A DNA stretch of 64,000 nucleotides from Buttiauxella agrestis (GTDB taxonomy: Bacteria; Pseudomonadota; Gammaproteobacteria; Enterobacterales; Enterobacteriaceae), in assembly GCF_900446255.1 (NCBI RefSeq), contig NZ_UIGI01000001.1, forward strand, positions 2,072,763 to 2,136,762, written 5' to 3'. The position numbers and the translations under genes were made by a program. The number at the start of each line of letters is the position of its first letter. The stretch's first letter is position 1. The notes under the pieces are model-generated. The model was not told the DNA's origin. It saw only the letters and a program-made list of their open reading frames with translations, and ran no database searches. Positions 56,216-64,000 of the stretch are shown here, in pieces.

Positions 56216-57580
56216 TTAGTCACACTGAACTTTGATGGCCAGGCCGCCACGTGAGGTTTCACGGTATTTGGAGTTCATGTCTTTGCCTGTTTCGTACATG
56301 GTTTCAATCACTTTATCGAGAGAAACACGCGGCTCGCTGGTGCGGCGCATCGCCATACGGGTGGCGTTAATCGCTTTAACGGACGCAATGGCGTTACGTT
56401 CGATACATGGCACCTGAACCTGGCCTGCAACCGGATCACAGGTCAAGCCAAGGTTGTGTTCCATGCCGATTTCCGCTGCAACACAAACTTGCTCCGGACT
56501 CGCGCCGAGAATCTCAGCAAGCCCTGCGGCAGCCATAGAACAGGCCACGCCGACTTCACCCTGGCAGCCCACTTCAGCACCCGAAATTGACGCATTCATT
56601 TTATACAACGCGCCAATCGCGCCTGAGGCGAGGAAGTAACGAATATAGGTATCCGGGCTTACCGACTCGATAAAGTGGTCATAGTAAGCCAGAACAGCCG
56701 GAACAATTCCGCACGCGCCGTTAGTCGGGGCGGTGACAACACGTCCGCCCGCAGCGTTTTCTTCGTTAACCGCCAGAGCAAACATGTTTACCCAATCGAT
56801 CACGTTCATCGGGTCGTGGGACAGTTTATCGCTGGAAACCAGCATACGACGCAGCGCGGATGCACGGCGAGGCACGCGCAATGGGCCAGGTAGCACGCCT
56901 TCGGTATTCACACCGCGATCGATACAGGCACGCATGGTTTGCCAGACATTGGCAAAATACTCTTCGATTTCTTTACGGCTGTGCAGAGCCAGTTCGTTCT
57001 GCATAATTACGCCAGAAAGGGACATGCCTGTCTCTTTACAATGGTTGAGCATCTCTTCGGCGGAATTGAACGAGTACGGCACCACAATTTCGTTAGCGGC
57101 ATCTTTGCCGAAGTTTTCTTCATCAACGATAAAACCGCCGCCGATGGAATAATAGGTTTTGGTGTAGATCTCTTGCTCGCCATTAAAGGCGTGGATGGTC
57201 ATGCCGTTTTCATGCAGCGACAGGTTGTCATTGCGGAAACACATGCCGGAGTCTTTCGGGAAATCGACTTCATGACGACCCTGGGCAAGCCACAAGCGGC
57301 TACGGGTTTCAACATCGCGAATAAACGCCGGGATAGAGTCGATATCAACGGTAGCAGGTTCGTTACCTGCAAGACCCATGATAATAGCAATATCGGTGTG
57401 GTGCCCTTTACCTGTCAGAGAGAGAGAACCGTAAACATCAACACTGATTCGCGTCGTCATTTCCAGTAATTCTTTTTCGACCAGGTCATCGACAAACAAC
57501 TTACCGGCCTTCATCGGACCGACGGTATGGGAACTGGATGGCCCAATGCCTACCTTGAACATGTCGAATATGCTAATCAC
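56216..57580 (-). CDS. sdaA: L-serine deaminase I (iron-sulfur)
   Basis: A 454-aa enzyme, the E. coli length, converting L-serine to pyruvate and ammonia with a 4Fe-4S cluster. It starts at GTG 57580 (read VISIFDMFKVGIGPSSSHTV) with AGGAG upstream. The N-terminal beta part holds GPSSSHTVGPMKAG and the alpha part TNGACGIVPAV, AEVGCQGEVG and the Cys set CDPVAGQVQVPC. It is regulated in E. coli by Lrp and post-transcriptionally activated by iron. Confidence 0.96.
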   Translation of the reverse strand: MISIFDMFKVGIGPSSSHTVGPMKAGKLFVDDLVEKELLEMTTRISVDVYGSLSLTGKGHHTDIAIIMGLAGNEPATVDIDSIPAFIRDVETRSRLWLAQGRHEVDFPKDSGMCFRNDNLSLHENGMTIHAFNGEQEIYTKTYYSIGGGFIVDEENFGKDAANEIVVPYSFNSAEEMLNHCKETGMSLSGVIMQNELALHSRKEIEEYFANVWQTMRACIDRGVNTEGVLPGPLRVPRRASALRRMLVSSDKLSHDPMNVIDWVNMFALAVNEENAAGGRVVTAPTNGACGIVPAVLAYYDHFIESVSPDTYIRYFLASGAIGALYKMNASISGAEVGCQGEVGVACSMAAAGLAEILGASPEQVCVAAEIGMEHNLGLTCDPVAGQVQVPCIERNAIASVKAINATRMAMRRTSEPRVSLDKVIETMYETGKDMNSKYRETSRGGLAIKVQCD

Positions 57581-57855
57581 GCTAAAACTCCTTTCAGGAC
57601 ACCGGCTAAATAAAATTTGCTGCTGCAAAATCGCAGCTGGCTAGTTTAAAAATTTATTGGTCACCGTGGTAAACTATTCACATGAATTAAACTAATGGTT
57701 AACCGTAACTTGACTAATCCGGCCCGTGAATGCGGGTCCAGAGAGATCGGCGGTAGCGTTATTCATCAATTTATTACCCATTTCGTCTGTATGGGAATGA
57801 AACCACAGCGAGACACTCTGCTAAATATAGCTGTTTTCGCAGGATTAAAGAGTGA

Positions 57856-58434
57856 TCAGGGTTCCACACCTATCTGTAAAGCTAACTCACGGATAATTCC
57901 GGCCGTCATCCCCCAGACAAAGTAGTGTTGATACCAGGAAAGCCAGACTCGGTGGGCATTGCCACGGCGGTGAATATCCAGCGGATGGTAGCGCCCAAGA
58001 GTTAATGCTTCCATTAACGGCATTTCAAACACGGCGGCCACTTCGTCTTCACTGGCTTGATAAGGCAAATTGGGAGGGATGATGCCCACGACGGGCGTGA
58101 CCTGAAATCCCGTGACGCTATCCACGGGCGGGAGGGTGCCAATCACTTCGACGCTGTCCGGAGAGATAGCGACTTCTTCCCAGGCTTCGCGCAGTGCCGC
58201 AGCAATTAAAGATTCGTCGGTATCGTCCACCGCGCCGCCAGGGAAAGCAACTTGCCCGGCATGTTTGCGCATCAACGCCGAGCGCTGCGTCAGCAGAAGT
58301 CCGGGCTGCGGACGACGCACGATAGGGATCAACACGGCTGCCTGGCGTTTATTACCGCTCATGCGCGTGACAGGCGGTTGCAGCAGCTGAAAACGGGATA
58401 AAAAATCATTCATGCTCAGGGAGGAACCAGACAT
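57856..58434 (-). CDS. nudL: Nudix hydrolase NudL (CoA pyrophosphatase-like)
   Basis: A 192-aa protein from ATG 58434 (E. coli NudL 192 aa). The Nudix box is [22 protein letters not shown] (cited in part), preceded by FPGG, with the CoA-type extension [12 protein letters not shown]. It probably cleaves CoA or related nucleoside diphosphates. The start lies 4 bases after the pabB stop, so the two are coupled. The region 57581-57855 between it and sdaA has no gene I can support. Confidence 0.92.
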   Translation of the reverse strand: MSGSSLSMNDFLSRFQLLQPPVTRMSGNKRQAAVLIPIVRRPQPGLLLTQRSALMRKHAGQVAFPGGAVDDTDESLIAAALREAWEEVAISPDSVEVIGTLPPVDSVTGFQVTPVVGIIPPNLPYQASEDEVAAVFEMPLMEALTLGRYHPLDIHRRGNAHRVWLSWYQHYFVWGMTAGIIRELALQIGVEP

Positions 58435-58438
58435 CACT

Positions 58439-59800
58439 TCAACTCTCTAGTTGCGGCAAGATACGATTAACTTTATCAAAAGTTTCCTGATATTCCGCAG
58501 ATTCAACACTATCGGCCACAATGCCGCCACCTGCGGAGCAATATAATTTCCCACCTTCTGCGGTGAGCGTTCGGATAGTAATACTGGTGTCCATATTGCC
58601 GCAGAAGCTCAGATAGCCAATGCTTCCACACCATGCGTTGCGGCGTTGAGGCTCCAGTTCTTCAATCACTTCCATCGCTCGTACTTTCGGTGCGCCGGTA
58701 ATCGAACCGCCAGGGAAACACGCTCTCAGCAGGTCTGTCGCCTGTAAATGTGCAGGCAGTTGTGCGGTGATCGTGCTGACCAGATGATGCACCGCCGGGA
58801 AGGGTTCGACGACAAACAGTTCCGGGACTTTTACGCTGCCGGGCACGGCAACGCGACCAATATCATTGCGCAGTAAATCCACAATCATCAGGTTTTCAGC
58901 GCGGTCTTTCGGTGAATTTGCCAGTTTCTCAGCCTGCTGCGCATCGGCAACGGGGTCTTCAAGACGCGGCAGCGTGCCTTTTATCGGGCGCGTCTGGATC
59001 ATCTTGTCTTCAAGCAGAATAAATCGCTCTGGCGACAGACTCAAAACGGCGCTTTCCGGTAAACGAATAAAGGCACTGAACGGTGCGCGGTTTGCCGCGT
59101 TCAGGCGCTCGAATGCTTGCCACTCATCGCCTTCATAACTGGCATGAAAACGTTGCGCGAGGTTGACCTGATAGCAGTCGCCGCTTTTGAGATATTCCTG
59201 TACCTGACGGAATTTAAGTCCATACTGCTCGCGGGTCATATTGGACTGCCATGCGCTGGTCAGATGGAATGGCTGGTGTGCGACGGGAACCTGGGACTTA
59301 AGCCAGTTGAGTCGGGCTGAATTGTCTCCCCAGCAAACCAGCGTCAGCATTTTTAAATGATGGTCAGCAATAAGTGCCCAGTCATAAATGCCCACCGCCA
59401 TATCCGGCGTGGTGAGTTCAGCCTGCGCATATTCAGGCAATTTCTCAAAATGACGTCCGAGGTCGTAACCAAACAAACCCAGCGCTCCCCCTAAAAAGGG
59501 CAAGTCCGCGTGCGTTGCGGGCTGATAACCGAAACTGTCCAGCGTGTGCTGTAACAATTTTAGCGGACAACCATGATGCGCTGACTGCGCACCTGCCTGG
59601 CAAATTGTGGTTTCCGCCCCGCGTGTGACCAACGTTGCGACAGGATCCGCTGCCAGAATATCAAAACGATTATGTGGATGGTCAGCGAAGCCGGAATGCA
59701 GCAGCATGGCCCAGGGTTGGTGCGCCAACGCTTTGAAAGTCTGTTGAACAGCATCCGGATGCCACGGCAAAGTTTGATAAGTTAGAGTTTGCAACGTCAT
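58439..59800 (-). CDS. pabB: Aminodeoxychorismate synthase component I
   Basis: A 453-aa chorismate-utilising enzyme, same length as E. coli PabB from ATG 59800. Motifs: RPIKGTLPR (with the catalytic Lys of the PIKGT element), [29 protein letters not shown] and [10 protein letters not shown]. With PabA it makes 4-amino-4-deoxychorismate for folate synthesis. It is followed directly by nudL in one operon, as in E. coli. Confidence 0.95.
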   Translation of the reverse strand: MTLQTLTYQTLPWHPDAVQQTFKALAHQPWAMLLHSGFADHPHNRFDILAADPVATLVTRGAETTICQAGAQSAHHGCPLKLLQHTLDSFGYQPATHADLPFLGGALGLFGYDLGRHFEKLPEYAQAELTTPDMAVGIYDWALIADHHLKMLTLVCWGDNSARLNWLKSQVPVAHQPFHLTSAWQSNMTREQYGLKFRQVQEYLKSGDCYQVNLAQRFHASYEGDEWQAFERLNAANRAPFSAFIRLPESAVLSLSPERFILLEDKMIQTRPIKGTLPRLEDPVADAQQAEKLANSPKDRAENLMIVDLLRNDIGRVAVPGSVKVPELFVVEPFPAVHHLVSTITAQLPAHLQATDLLRACFPGGSITGAPKVRAMEVIEELEPQRRNAWCGSIGYLSFCGNMDTSITIRTLTAEGGKLYCSAGGGIVADSVESAEYQETFDKVNRILPQLES

Positions 59801-59909
59801 AAACCACAACTAAAAAATAGACAGATAACCCTGCCAGTCCAGGAAACCCTCTGGAAACCCCGACAGCAGCGTGAAATAATTAACCCAGGCAATGTAACAG
59901 GAGTCGAAA

Positions 59910-60179
59910 ATGTTTGCAGGATTACCCTCATTATCCCATGAGCAGCAGCAGAAAGCAGTCGAGAGAATTCAGGAACTGATGGCCAACGGAATGAGCAGTG
60001 GGGAAGCCATTACGCTTGTCGCGGCCGAAATTCGTGCCACTCATACCGGTGAAATGGTCGCCGTTCGCTTTGAAGACGACGATGTCGGTGACGCTGAAAG
60101 CGATGATGAAGAAAACGAAAGTGACGACGATGAAGAAAGATACGTCGATCATTATGAAGAGAATGACGACGATAAGTGA
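59910..60179 (+). CDS. yoaH: YoaH family protein with an extra acidic tail
   Basis: The first about 58 residues ([20 protein letters not shown]... to VRFEDDD) match E. coli YoaH (59 aa, UPF0181), a small helical protein of unknown function. Here the chain runs to 89 aa with an added stretch of Asp, Glu and Asn (about 60-89). A GGAGTCG site precedes the ATG. It is divergent from pabB and convergent with yoaB; the inverted repeat CGTGGGC-AGTA-GCCCACG follows at 60181-60198. Confidence 0.88.
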
Positions 60180-60180
60180 C

Positions 60181-60198
60181 GTGGGCAGTAGCCCACGC
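60181..60198. terminator. Hairpin between convergent yoaH and yoaB
   Basis: CGTGGGC-AGTA-GCCCACG is a perfect 7-bp stem immediately after yoaH and before the yoaB end. The T-run is weak on both sides, so it may act as a partial bidirectional terminator. Confidence 0.5.
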
Positions 60199-60202
60199 CA
60201 AT

Positions 60203-60547
60203 TTAAACTGCTGCGATAATCTTTATTTCTACTTTGTAACGCGGGTTCATCAATTTTGCCTGAACGGTACAACGTACCGGCGCATGACCCGCGACGACCC
60301 ACTCATCCCATGCTTTATTCATGGCTGCAAAATCACTGCCTTCTGGCAGGAAAATAGTGGCATCAAGGATTTTGCTTTTGTCGCTGCCTTGTTCAATAAG
60401 CACCGTGTCGATTTGTGCCAGGGTATTGGCGGTTTGCTCATAAGCATCCGCATCGAGGTTTTCTGGCACGCCGGTGTAGTAAAGGGTGTGGTTATGGATG
60501 ACCGCATCAGACCAACGCGCTTCCGGTTTTATACGCACAATACTCAT
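60203..60547 (-). CDS. yoaB: RidA/YER057c/UK114-family protein YoaB
   Basis: A 114-aa protein starting MSIVRIKPEARWSDAVIHN, matching E. coli YoaB. It has HAPVRCTVQAKLMNP, with the Arg that binds imine substrates in RidA-type enamine/imine deaminases. ATG 60547 is spaced correctly from AAAGGAAAC. Family members detoxify reactive enamines; for YoaB this is not proven. Confidence 0.93.
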   Translation of the reverse strand: MSIVRIKPEARWSDAVIHNHTLYYTGVPENLDADAYEQTANTLAQIDTVLIEQGSDKSKILDATIFLPEGSDFAAMNKAWDEWVVAGHAPVRCTVQAKLMNPRYKVEIKIIAAV

Positions 60548-60675
60548 CACTGTTTCCTTTTCAGCTCATTCATAATGCGCAACAGACTGCCACAATCTGC
60601 CGGGCGCTTCCACCGGCTTGCTGGATTAACACCGCTCAGGCTGACATAATACTGTCAATAAACCCAGGGGGTATT

Positions 60676-62586
60676 GTGACAGACGATTTTGCAGCAGACG
60701 GCCAACTCGCCACGGCGATAACTGGTTTTAAACCGCGTGAACCGCAGCGCCAGATGGCAGAAGCCGTCACCAAAGCTATCGCTTCCGGGCGTGAGCTGGT
60801 GGTGGAAGCGGGAACCGGGACCGGTAAAACCTATGCGTATTTAGCTCCCGCTCTGCGCTCAGGCAAAAAAGTCATTATTTCAACGGGTTCAAAGGCTTTG
60901 CAGGATCAGCTTTTTTCGCGTGATTTACCCACCGTTGCCAAAGCACTGGATTTCAAAGGGCGGTTGGCTCTGCTCAAAGGGCGTTCCAACTATTTGTGCC
61001 TCGAGCGTCTCGAGCAAAATGCGCTGGCAGGCGGCGACCTCCAGGTCCAGACGCTAAGTGAGATCGTTAAGTTGCGCGGTTGGGCGATTGAAACCGTGGA
61101 TGGCGATATCAGCACCTGCACCAGCGTGGCGGAAGATTCTAACGTCTGGCCATTAGTCACCAGCACCAACGATAACTGCCTGGGGCAAGACTGCCCGCTT
61201 TATAAAGACTGCTTTGTAGTAAAAGCGCGTAAAAAAGCCATGGACTCTGACGTCATCGTGGTCAATCACCATCTCTTTTTGGCTGATATGGTGGTGAAAG
61301 AGGGCGGTTTCGGTGAACTCATTCCCGAAGCGGAAGTGATGATTTTCGATGAAGCGCATCAAATCCCGGATATCGCCAGCCAGTATTTTGGGCAGTCGGT
61401 ATCGAGCCGACAACTGCTCGACATCGCCAAAGATATTTCAATTGCTTATCGCACCGAAGTCCGTGACGCCCAGCAATTACAAAAAAGTGCCGACCGTCTG
61501 TCACAAAGTACTCAGGATTTCAGGCTGAAACTCGGCGACCCGGGTTATCGCGGCAATCTGCGCGAACTGTTAGCCGAACCGTCTATCCAACGAGCACTGT
61601 TATTGCTCGATGATGCGCTTGAACTTTGTTATGACGTGGCGAAAATGTCACTAGGTCGTTCCGCTTTGCTTGATGCAGCTTTCGAACGGACGGTGATTTT
61701 ACGCGGGCGAATTAAACGCCTGAAAGAAGTCGATACGCCGGGCTACAGCTACTGGTATGAATGCAATTCGCGCAATTTCACGCTGGCGTTAACGCCGTTA
61801 TCCGTCGCGGATAAATTCAAAGAAGTGATTAACGAAAAAGCAGGCACCTGGATTTTCACCTCCGCAACACTTTCGGTTAACGACAAACTCAGCCACTTTA
61901 CCGACCGTCTCGGTATTGATAATGCAGAAACTCTGCTGTTAGCCAGCCCGTTTGATTACGCCACTCAGGCGTTGCTGTGTGTGCCGCGCGGCTTACCGAC
62001 ACCCAACCAACCTGCCGCAGGTAAGCACCTGGCAAAATTGCTTAAGCCGTTGATTGAAGCCAACAATGGCCGCTGCTTTATGCTGTGTACATCCCACGCC
62101 ATGATGCGCGATTTAGCCGAGCAATTTCGCGCCACGATGACCTTACCGGTTTTACTGCAAGGTGAAACCAGCAAAGGCCAGTTGTTGCAGCAGTTTGTCG
62201 ATGCGGGAAATGCTCTGTTGGTGGCGACCAGTAGTTTCTGGGAAGGGGTGGACGTACGTGGTGATGCACTTTCATTAGTGATAATCGATAAACTGCCGTT
62301 TACCTCGCCGGAGGATCCCTTACTCAAAGCGCGTATGGAAGATTGTCGTTTGCGTGGCGGGGAACCGTTTGATGATGTGCAACTTCCGGATGCCGTTATC
62401 ACCCTGAAACAGGGCGTGGGGCGCTTAATCCGCGATGTCGATGACCGGGGCGTGCTGGTGATTTGCGATAACCGCCTGGTGATGCGTCCGTACGGCGCCG
62501 TGTTCCTTAACAGCCTGCCAGCGACGCCGCGCACACGCGATATTAATCGGGCAGTAGAGTTCCTTAAGTTCCGACCGGAGCAGTAA
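60676..62586 (+). CDS. yoaA: DinG/XPD-like iron-sulfur helicase YoaA
   Basis: A 636-aa superfamily 2 helicase from GTG 60676. Motif I is EAGTGTGKT (about residue 45), the four iron-sulfur cysteines lie in CTSV...CLGQDCPLYKDC (about 140-178), motif II is FDEAH (about 225), and the C-terminal motifs include ATSSFWEGVDVRG and QGVGRLIR. E. coli YoaA associates with HolC (Pol III chi) and helps repair damaged replication forks. It is upstream of tsaB, as in E. coli. Confidence 0.95.
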   Translation: MTDDFAADGQLATAITGFKPREPQRQMAEAVTKAIASGRELVVEAGTGTGKTYAYLAPALRSGKKVIISTGSKALQDQLFSRDLPTVAKALDFKGRLALLKGRSNYLCLERLEQNALAGGDLQVQTLSEIVKLRGWAIETVDGDISTCTSVAEDSNVWPLVTSTNDNCLGQDCPLYKDCFVVKARKKAMDSDVIVVNHHLFLADMVVKEGGFGELIPEAEVMIFDEAHQIPDIASQYFGQSVSSRQLLDIAKDISIAYRTEVRDAQQLQKSADRLSQSTQDFRLKLGDPGYRGNLRELLAEPSIQRALLLLDDALELCYDVAKMSLGRSALLDAAFERTVILRGRIKRLKEVDTPGYSYWYECNSRNFTLALTPLSVADKFKEVINEKAGTWIFTSATLSVNDKLSHFTDRLGIDNAETLLLASPFDYATQALLCVPRGLPTPNQPAAGKHLAKLLKPLIEANNGRCFMLCTSHAMMRDLAEQFRATMTLPVLLQGETSKGQLLQQFVDAGNALLVATSSFWEGVDVRGDALSLVIIDKLPFTSPEDPLLKARMEDCRLRGGEPFDDVQLPDAVITLKQGVGRLIRDVDDRGVLVICDNRLVMRPYGAVFLNSLPATPRTRDINRAVEFLKFRPEQ

Positions 62587-62656
62587 TTTGTGCCAGACTA
62601 TGGTATGATGCGCGCCGATTTTTGACCCTATTTTCCCGCCAGAGGTTGGCAATACC

Positions 62657-63352
62657 ATGCGAATTTTAGCCATCGACACTGCGACAGAAGCTTGTTCAGT
62701 TGCCCTGTATAACGAAGGGAAGTCTAGCGCCCATTTTGAACTCTGCCCACGCGAACACACGCAACGTATTCTTCCGCTGGTGCGTGACATCCTCAATGAA
62801 GGTGGAGTTGGTCTGACCGCATTGAATGCGCTTGCTTATGGCCGTGGCCCAGGTAGTTTTACCGGTGTGCGCATTGGCATTGGCATTGCTCAAGGGCTGG
62901 CTCTGGGTGCTGAATTACCGATGATTGGTATTTCGACTCTGGCTACCATGGCGCAAGGTGCCTGGCGAGTGACGGGGGCAACCCGTGTACTGGCCGCAAT
63001 CGATGCGCGAATGGGTGAAGTCTACTGGGCTGAATACCAGCGCGATGAAAATGGCGTGTGGCACGGCGAAGAAACAGAAGCGGTCCTAAAACCTGAAGCG
63101 GTTGCCGAGCGATTGAAACAACTTCAGGGGGAATGGGCTACAGTCGGTACAGGTTGGCAAGCCTGGCCGGATATGGCGCAGGGAAGTGAGCTGGTCATCC
63201 GTGATGGCGAAGTGACTCTTCCTGCGGCTGAAGATATGTTGCCTCTGGCAATTCAGGCATTAAATGATGGTTGTACGGTGGCGGTAGAACATGCCGAACC
63301 GGTATATCTGCGTAACGAAGTGACATGGAAGAAACTTCCAGGCAGAGAATAG
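62657..63352 (+). CDS. tsaB: tRNA t6A biosynthesis protein TsaB
   Basis: A 231-aa ASKHA-fold protein (E. coli YeaZ 231 aa), starting [19 protein letters not shown], with [20 protein letters not shown] near residue 75. It dimerises with TsaD and, with TsaE and TsaC, forms threonylcarbamoyladenosine at tRNA position 37; it is essential in E. coli. It lies 70 bases after yoaA and 44 bases before yeaY. Confidence 0.96.
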   Translation: MRILAIDTATEACSVALYNEGKSSAHFELCPREHTQRILPLVRDILNEGGVGLTALNALAYGRGPGSFTGVRIGIGIAQGLALGAELPMIGISTLATMAQGAWRVTGATRVLAAIDARMGEVYWAEYQRDENGVWHGEETEAVLKPEAVAERLKQLQGEWATVGTGWQAWPDMAQGSELVIRDGEVTLPAAEDMLPLAIQALNDGCTVAVEHAEPVYLRNEVTWKKLPGRE

Positions 63353-63396
63353 TTCACAACGCTCGTGAGGCCGATACGGCGTTAAGGAGAAAGGAT

Positions 63397-63999
63397 ATGT
63401 CTGGTTTACCTGTCAGGATTGTTACCCGTTTAATGGCAGTGGCTGCCGTCGTGATGCTCAGCGGTTGTGTCACAGTCCCCGATGCCATTAAAGGCACGAG
63501 TGCGACACCGCAACAAGATTTAGTGCGGGTGATGAATGCGCCTCAGCTTTACGTCGGGCAGGAAGCGCGTTTCGGCGGGCGAGTGGTCAACATCGATAAC
63601 AGAAAAGGAATAACGCGTCTGGAAATTGCGACCGTGAACCTCGACGAAGGTGCACGTCCACAATTGGGTGAGCCATCGAAAGGGCGCATTTATGCAGATG
63701 TGAATGGTTTCCTGGATCCGGTCGATTTCCGTGGGCAGCTGGTCACAGTGGTCGGCCCAATTACCGGCACGGTTGAAGGCAAAGTAGGCGAAACACCGTA
63801 TAAATTTATGGTGATGCAGGTGAACGGCTATAAACGCTGGCGTGTCACGCAGCAAGTGGTGATGCCGCCTCAACCGATTGACCCGTGGTTCTGGGGCGGG
63901 CCATATCCCTATCGTGGCCGCTATGGTTACGGCGGCATGTGGGGCGGCGGATGGTATAATCCAGGCCCTGCGCAGGTGCAGACTATCGTAACTGAGTAA
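63397..63999 (+). CDS. yeaY: Slp-family outer-membrane lipoprotein YeaY
   Basis: A 200-aa lipoprotein from ATG 63397, which has GGAGAAAGG upstream; a longer frame from 63325 overlaps tsaB and is rejected. The signal peptide ends in the lipobox LSGC (mature Cys about residue 23). The Slp domain follows ([21 protein letters not shown]...) and the C-terminus is Gly/Tyr/Trp-rich ([13 protein letters not shown]). E. coli yeaY is sigma-E/RpoS-linked in stress. It ends one base before the window edge. Confidence 0.93.
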   Translation: MSGLPVRIVTRLMAVAAVVMLSGCVTVPDAIKGTSATPQQDLVRVMNAPQLYVGQEARFGGRVVNIDNRKGITRLEIATVNLDEGARPQLGEPSKGRIYADVNGFLDPVDFRGQLVTVVGPITGTVEGKVGETPYKFMVMQVNGYKRWRVTQQVVMPPQPIDPWFWGGPYPYRGRYGYGGMWGGGWYNPGPAQVQTIVTE

Positions 64000-64000
64000 T

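Noticed and set aside
57695-57925. 76-codon plus-strand frame between sdaA and nudL
   Set aside because: It runs antisense into nudL, lacks a ribosome-binding site and resembles nothing known.
1-64000. CRISPR arrays, tRNA/rRNA genes and insertion sequences
   Set aside because: No regularly spaced repeats, cloverleaf-like segments or transposase motifs were found by reading both strands.

Overview
The window is a piece of an enterobacterial chromosome (family Enterobacteriaceae, genus not determined) carrying a P2/186-type prophage in its left third. The host assignment rests on near-unbroken Escherichia/Salmonella gene order from pphA to yeaY, protein lengths equal to the E. coli orthologues (for example pabB 453 aa, sdaA 454 aa, pdeD 532 aa), and an extra ftsI-like gene between cspC and rlmA, as in Salmonella (PBP3SAL). 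No tRNA, rRNA, CRISPR array or IS element was recognised.

Prophage, 1 to about 22232. The left edge cuts the tail-fibre gene H. Reading rightwards on the minus strand come tail/baseplate genes I, J, W, V, an AT-rich HNH-like cargo gene, tail completion S and R, lysis genes lysC/lysB/K/holin, tail X, and capsid genes L, M, N, O; terminase P and portal Q lie on the plus strand. A TIR/SEFIR-domain gene sits between Q and a 186-like cos sequence (14805-14823). Beyond cos are a small gene behind a near-consensus LexA box, replication endonuclease A, small early genes (TraR-like, DUF2732-like, Fil-like), a 169-aa CII, a Cox/Apl-like regulator and, divergently, a 186-type CI repressor carrying two tandem N-terminal DNA-binding domains. 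Two AT-rich membrane-protein genes follow CI where an integrase would be expected; no integrase is visible. The right boundary looks like the 3' end (terminator) of the sRNA gene sdsR/ryeB, a known insertion hot spot next to pphA. The endolysin gene K appears frameshifted.

Flank, 22.2-26.1 kb: genes not found here in E. coli K-12, namely an orphan periplasmic amino-acid-type binding protein, a SulP/STAS anion transporter, an unannotated small membrane-protein candidate with its own terminator, and a GNAT acetyltransferase.

Core chromosome, 26.1-64 kb: pphA, yebW, yebV, rsmF, letB-letA (yebT-yebS), msrC, proQ-prc, htpX, yebQ, kdgR, yobH, mgrB, yebO, yobF-cspC, ftsI paralogue, rlmA, mntP with a yybP-ykoY manganese riboswitch and a Fur-like site, yobD, manZ-manY-manX, yoaE, pdeD, an inserted M20 hydrolase/MFS/LysR module, sdaA, nudL-pabB, yoaH with an acidic tail, yoaB, yoaA, tsaB, yeaY. 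These serve envelope lipid transport, protein quality control, PhoPQ feedback, mannose uptake, Mn export, c-di-GMP turnover, serine and folate metabolism, DNA repair and tRNA modification.
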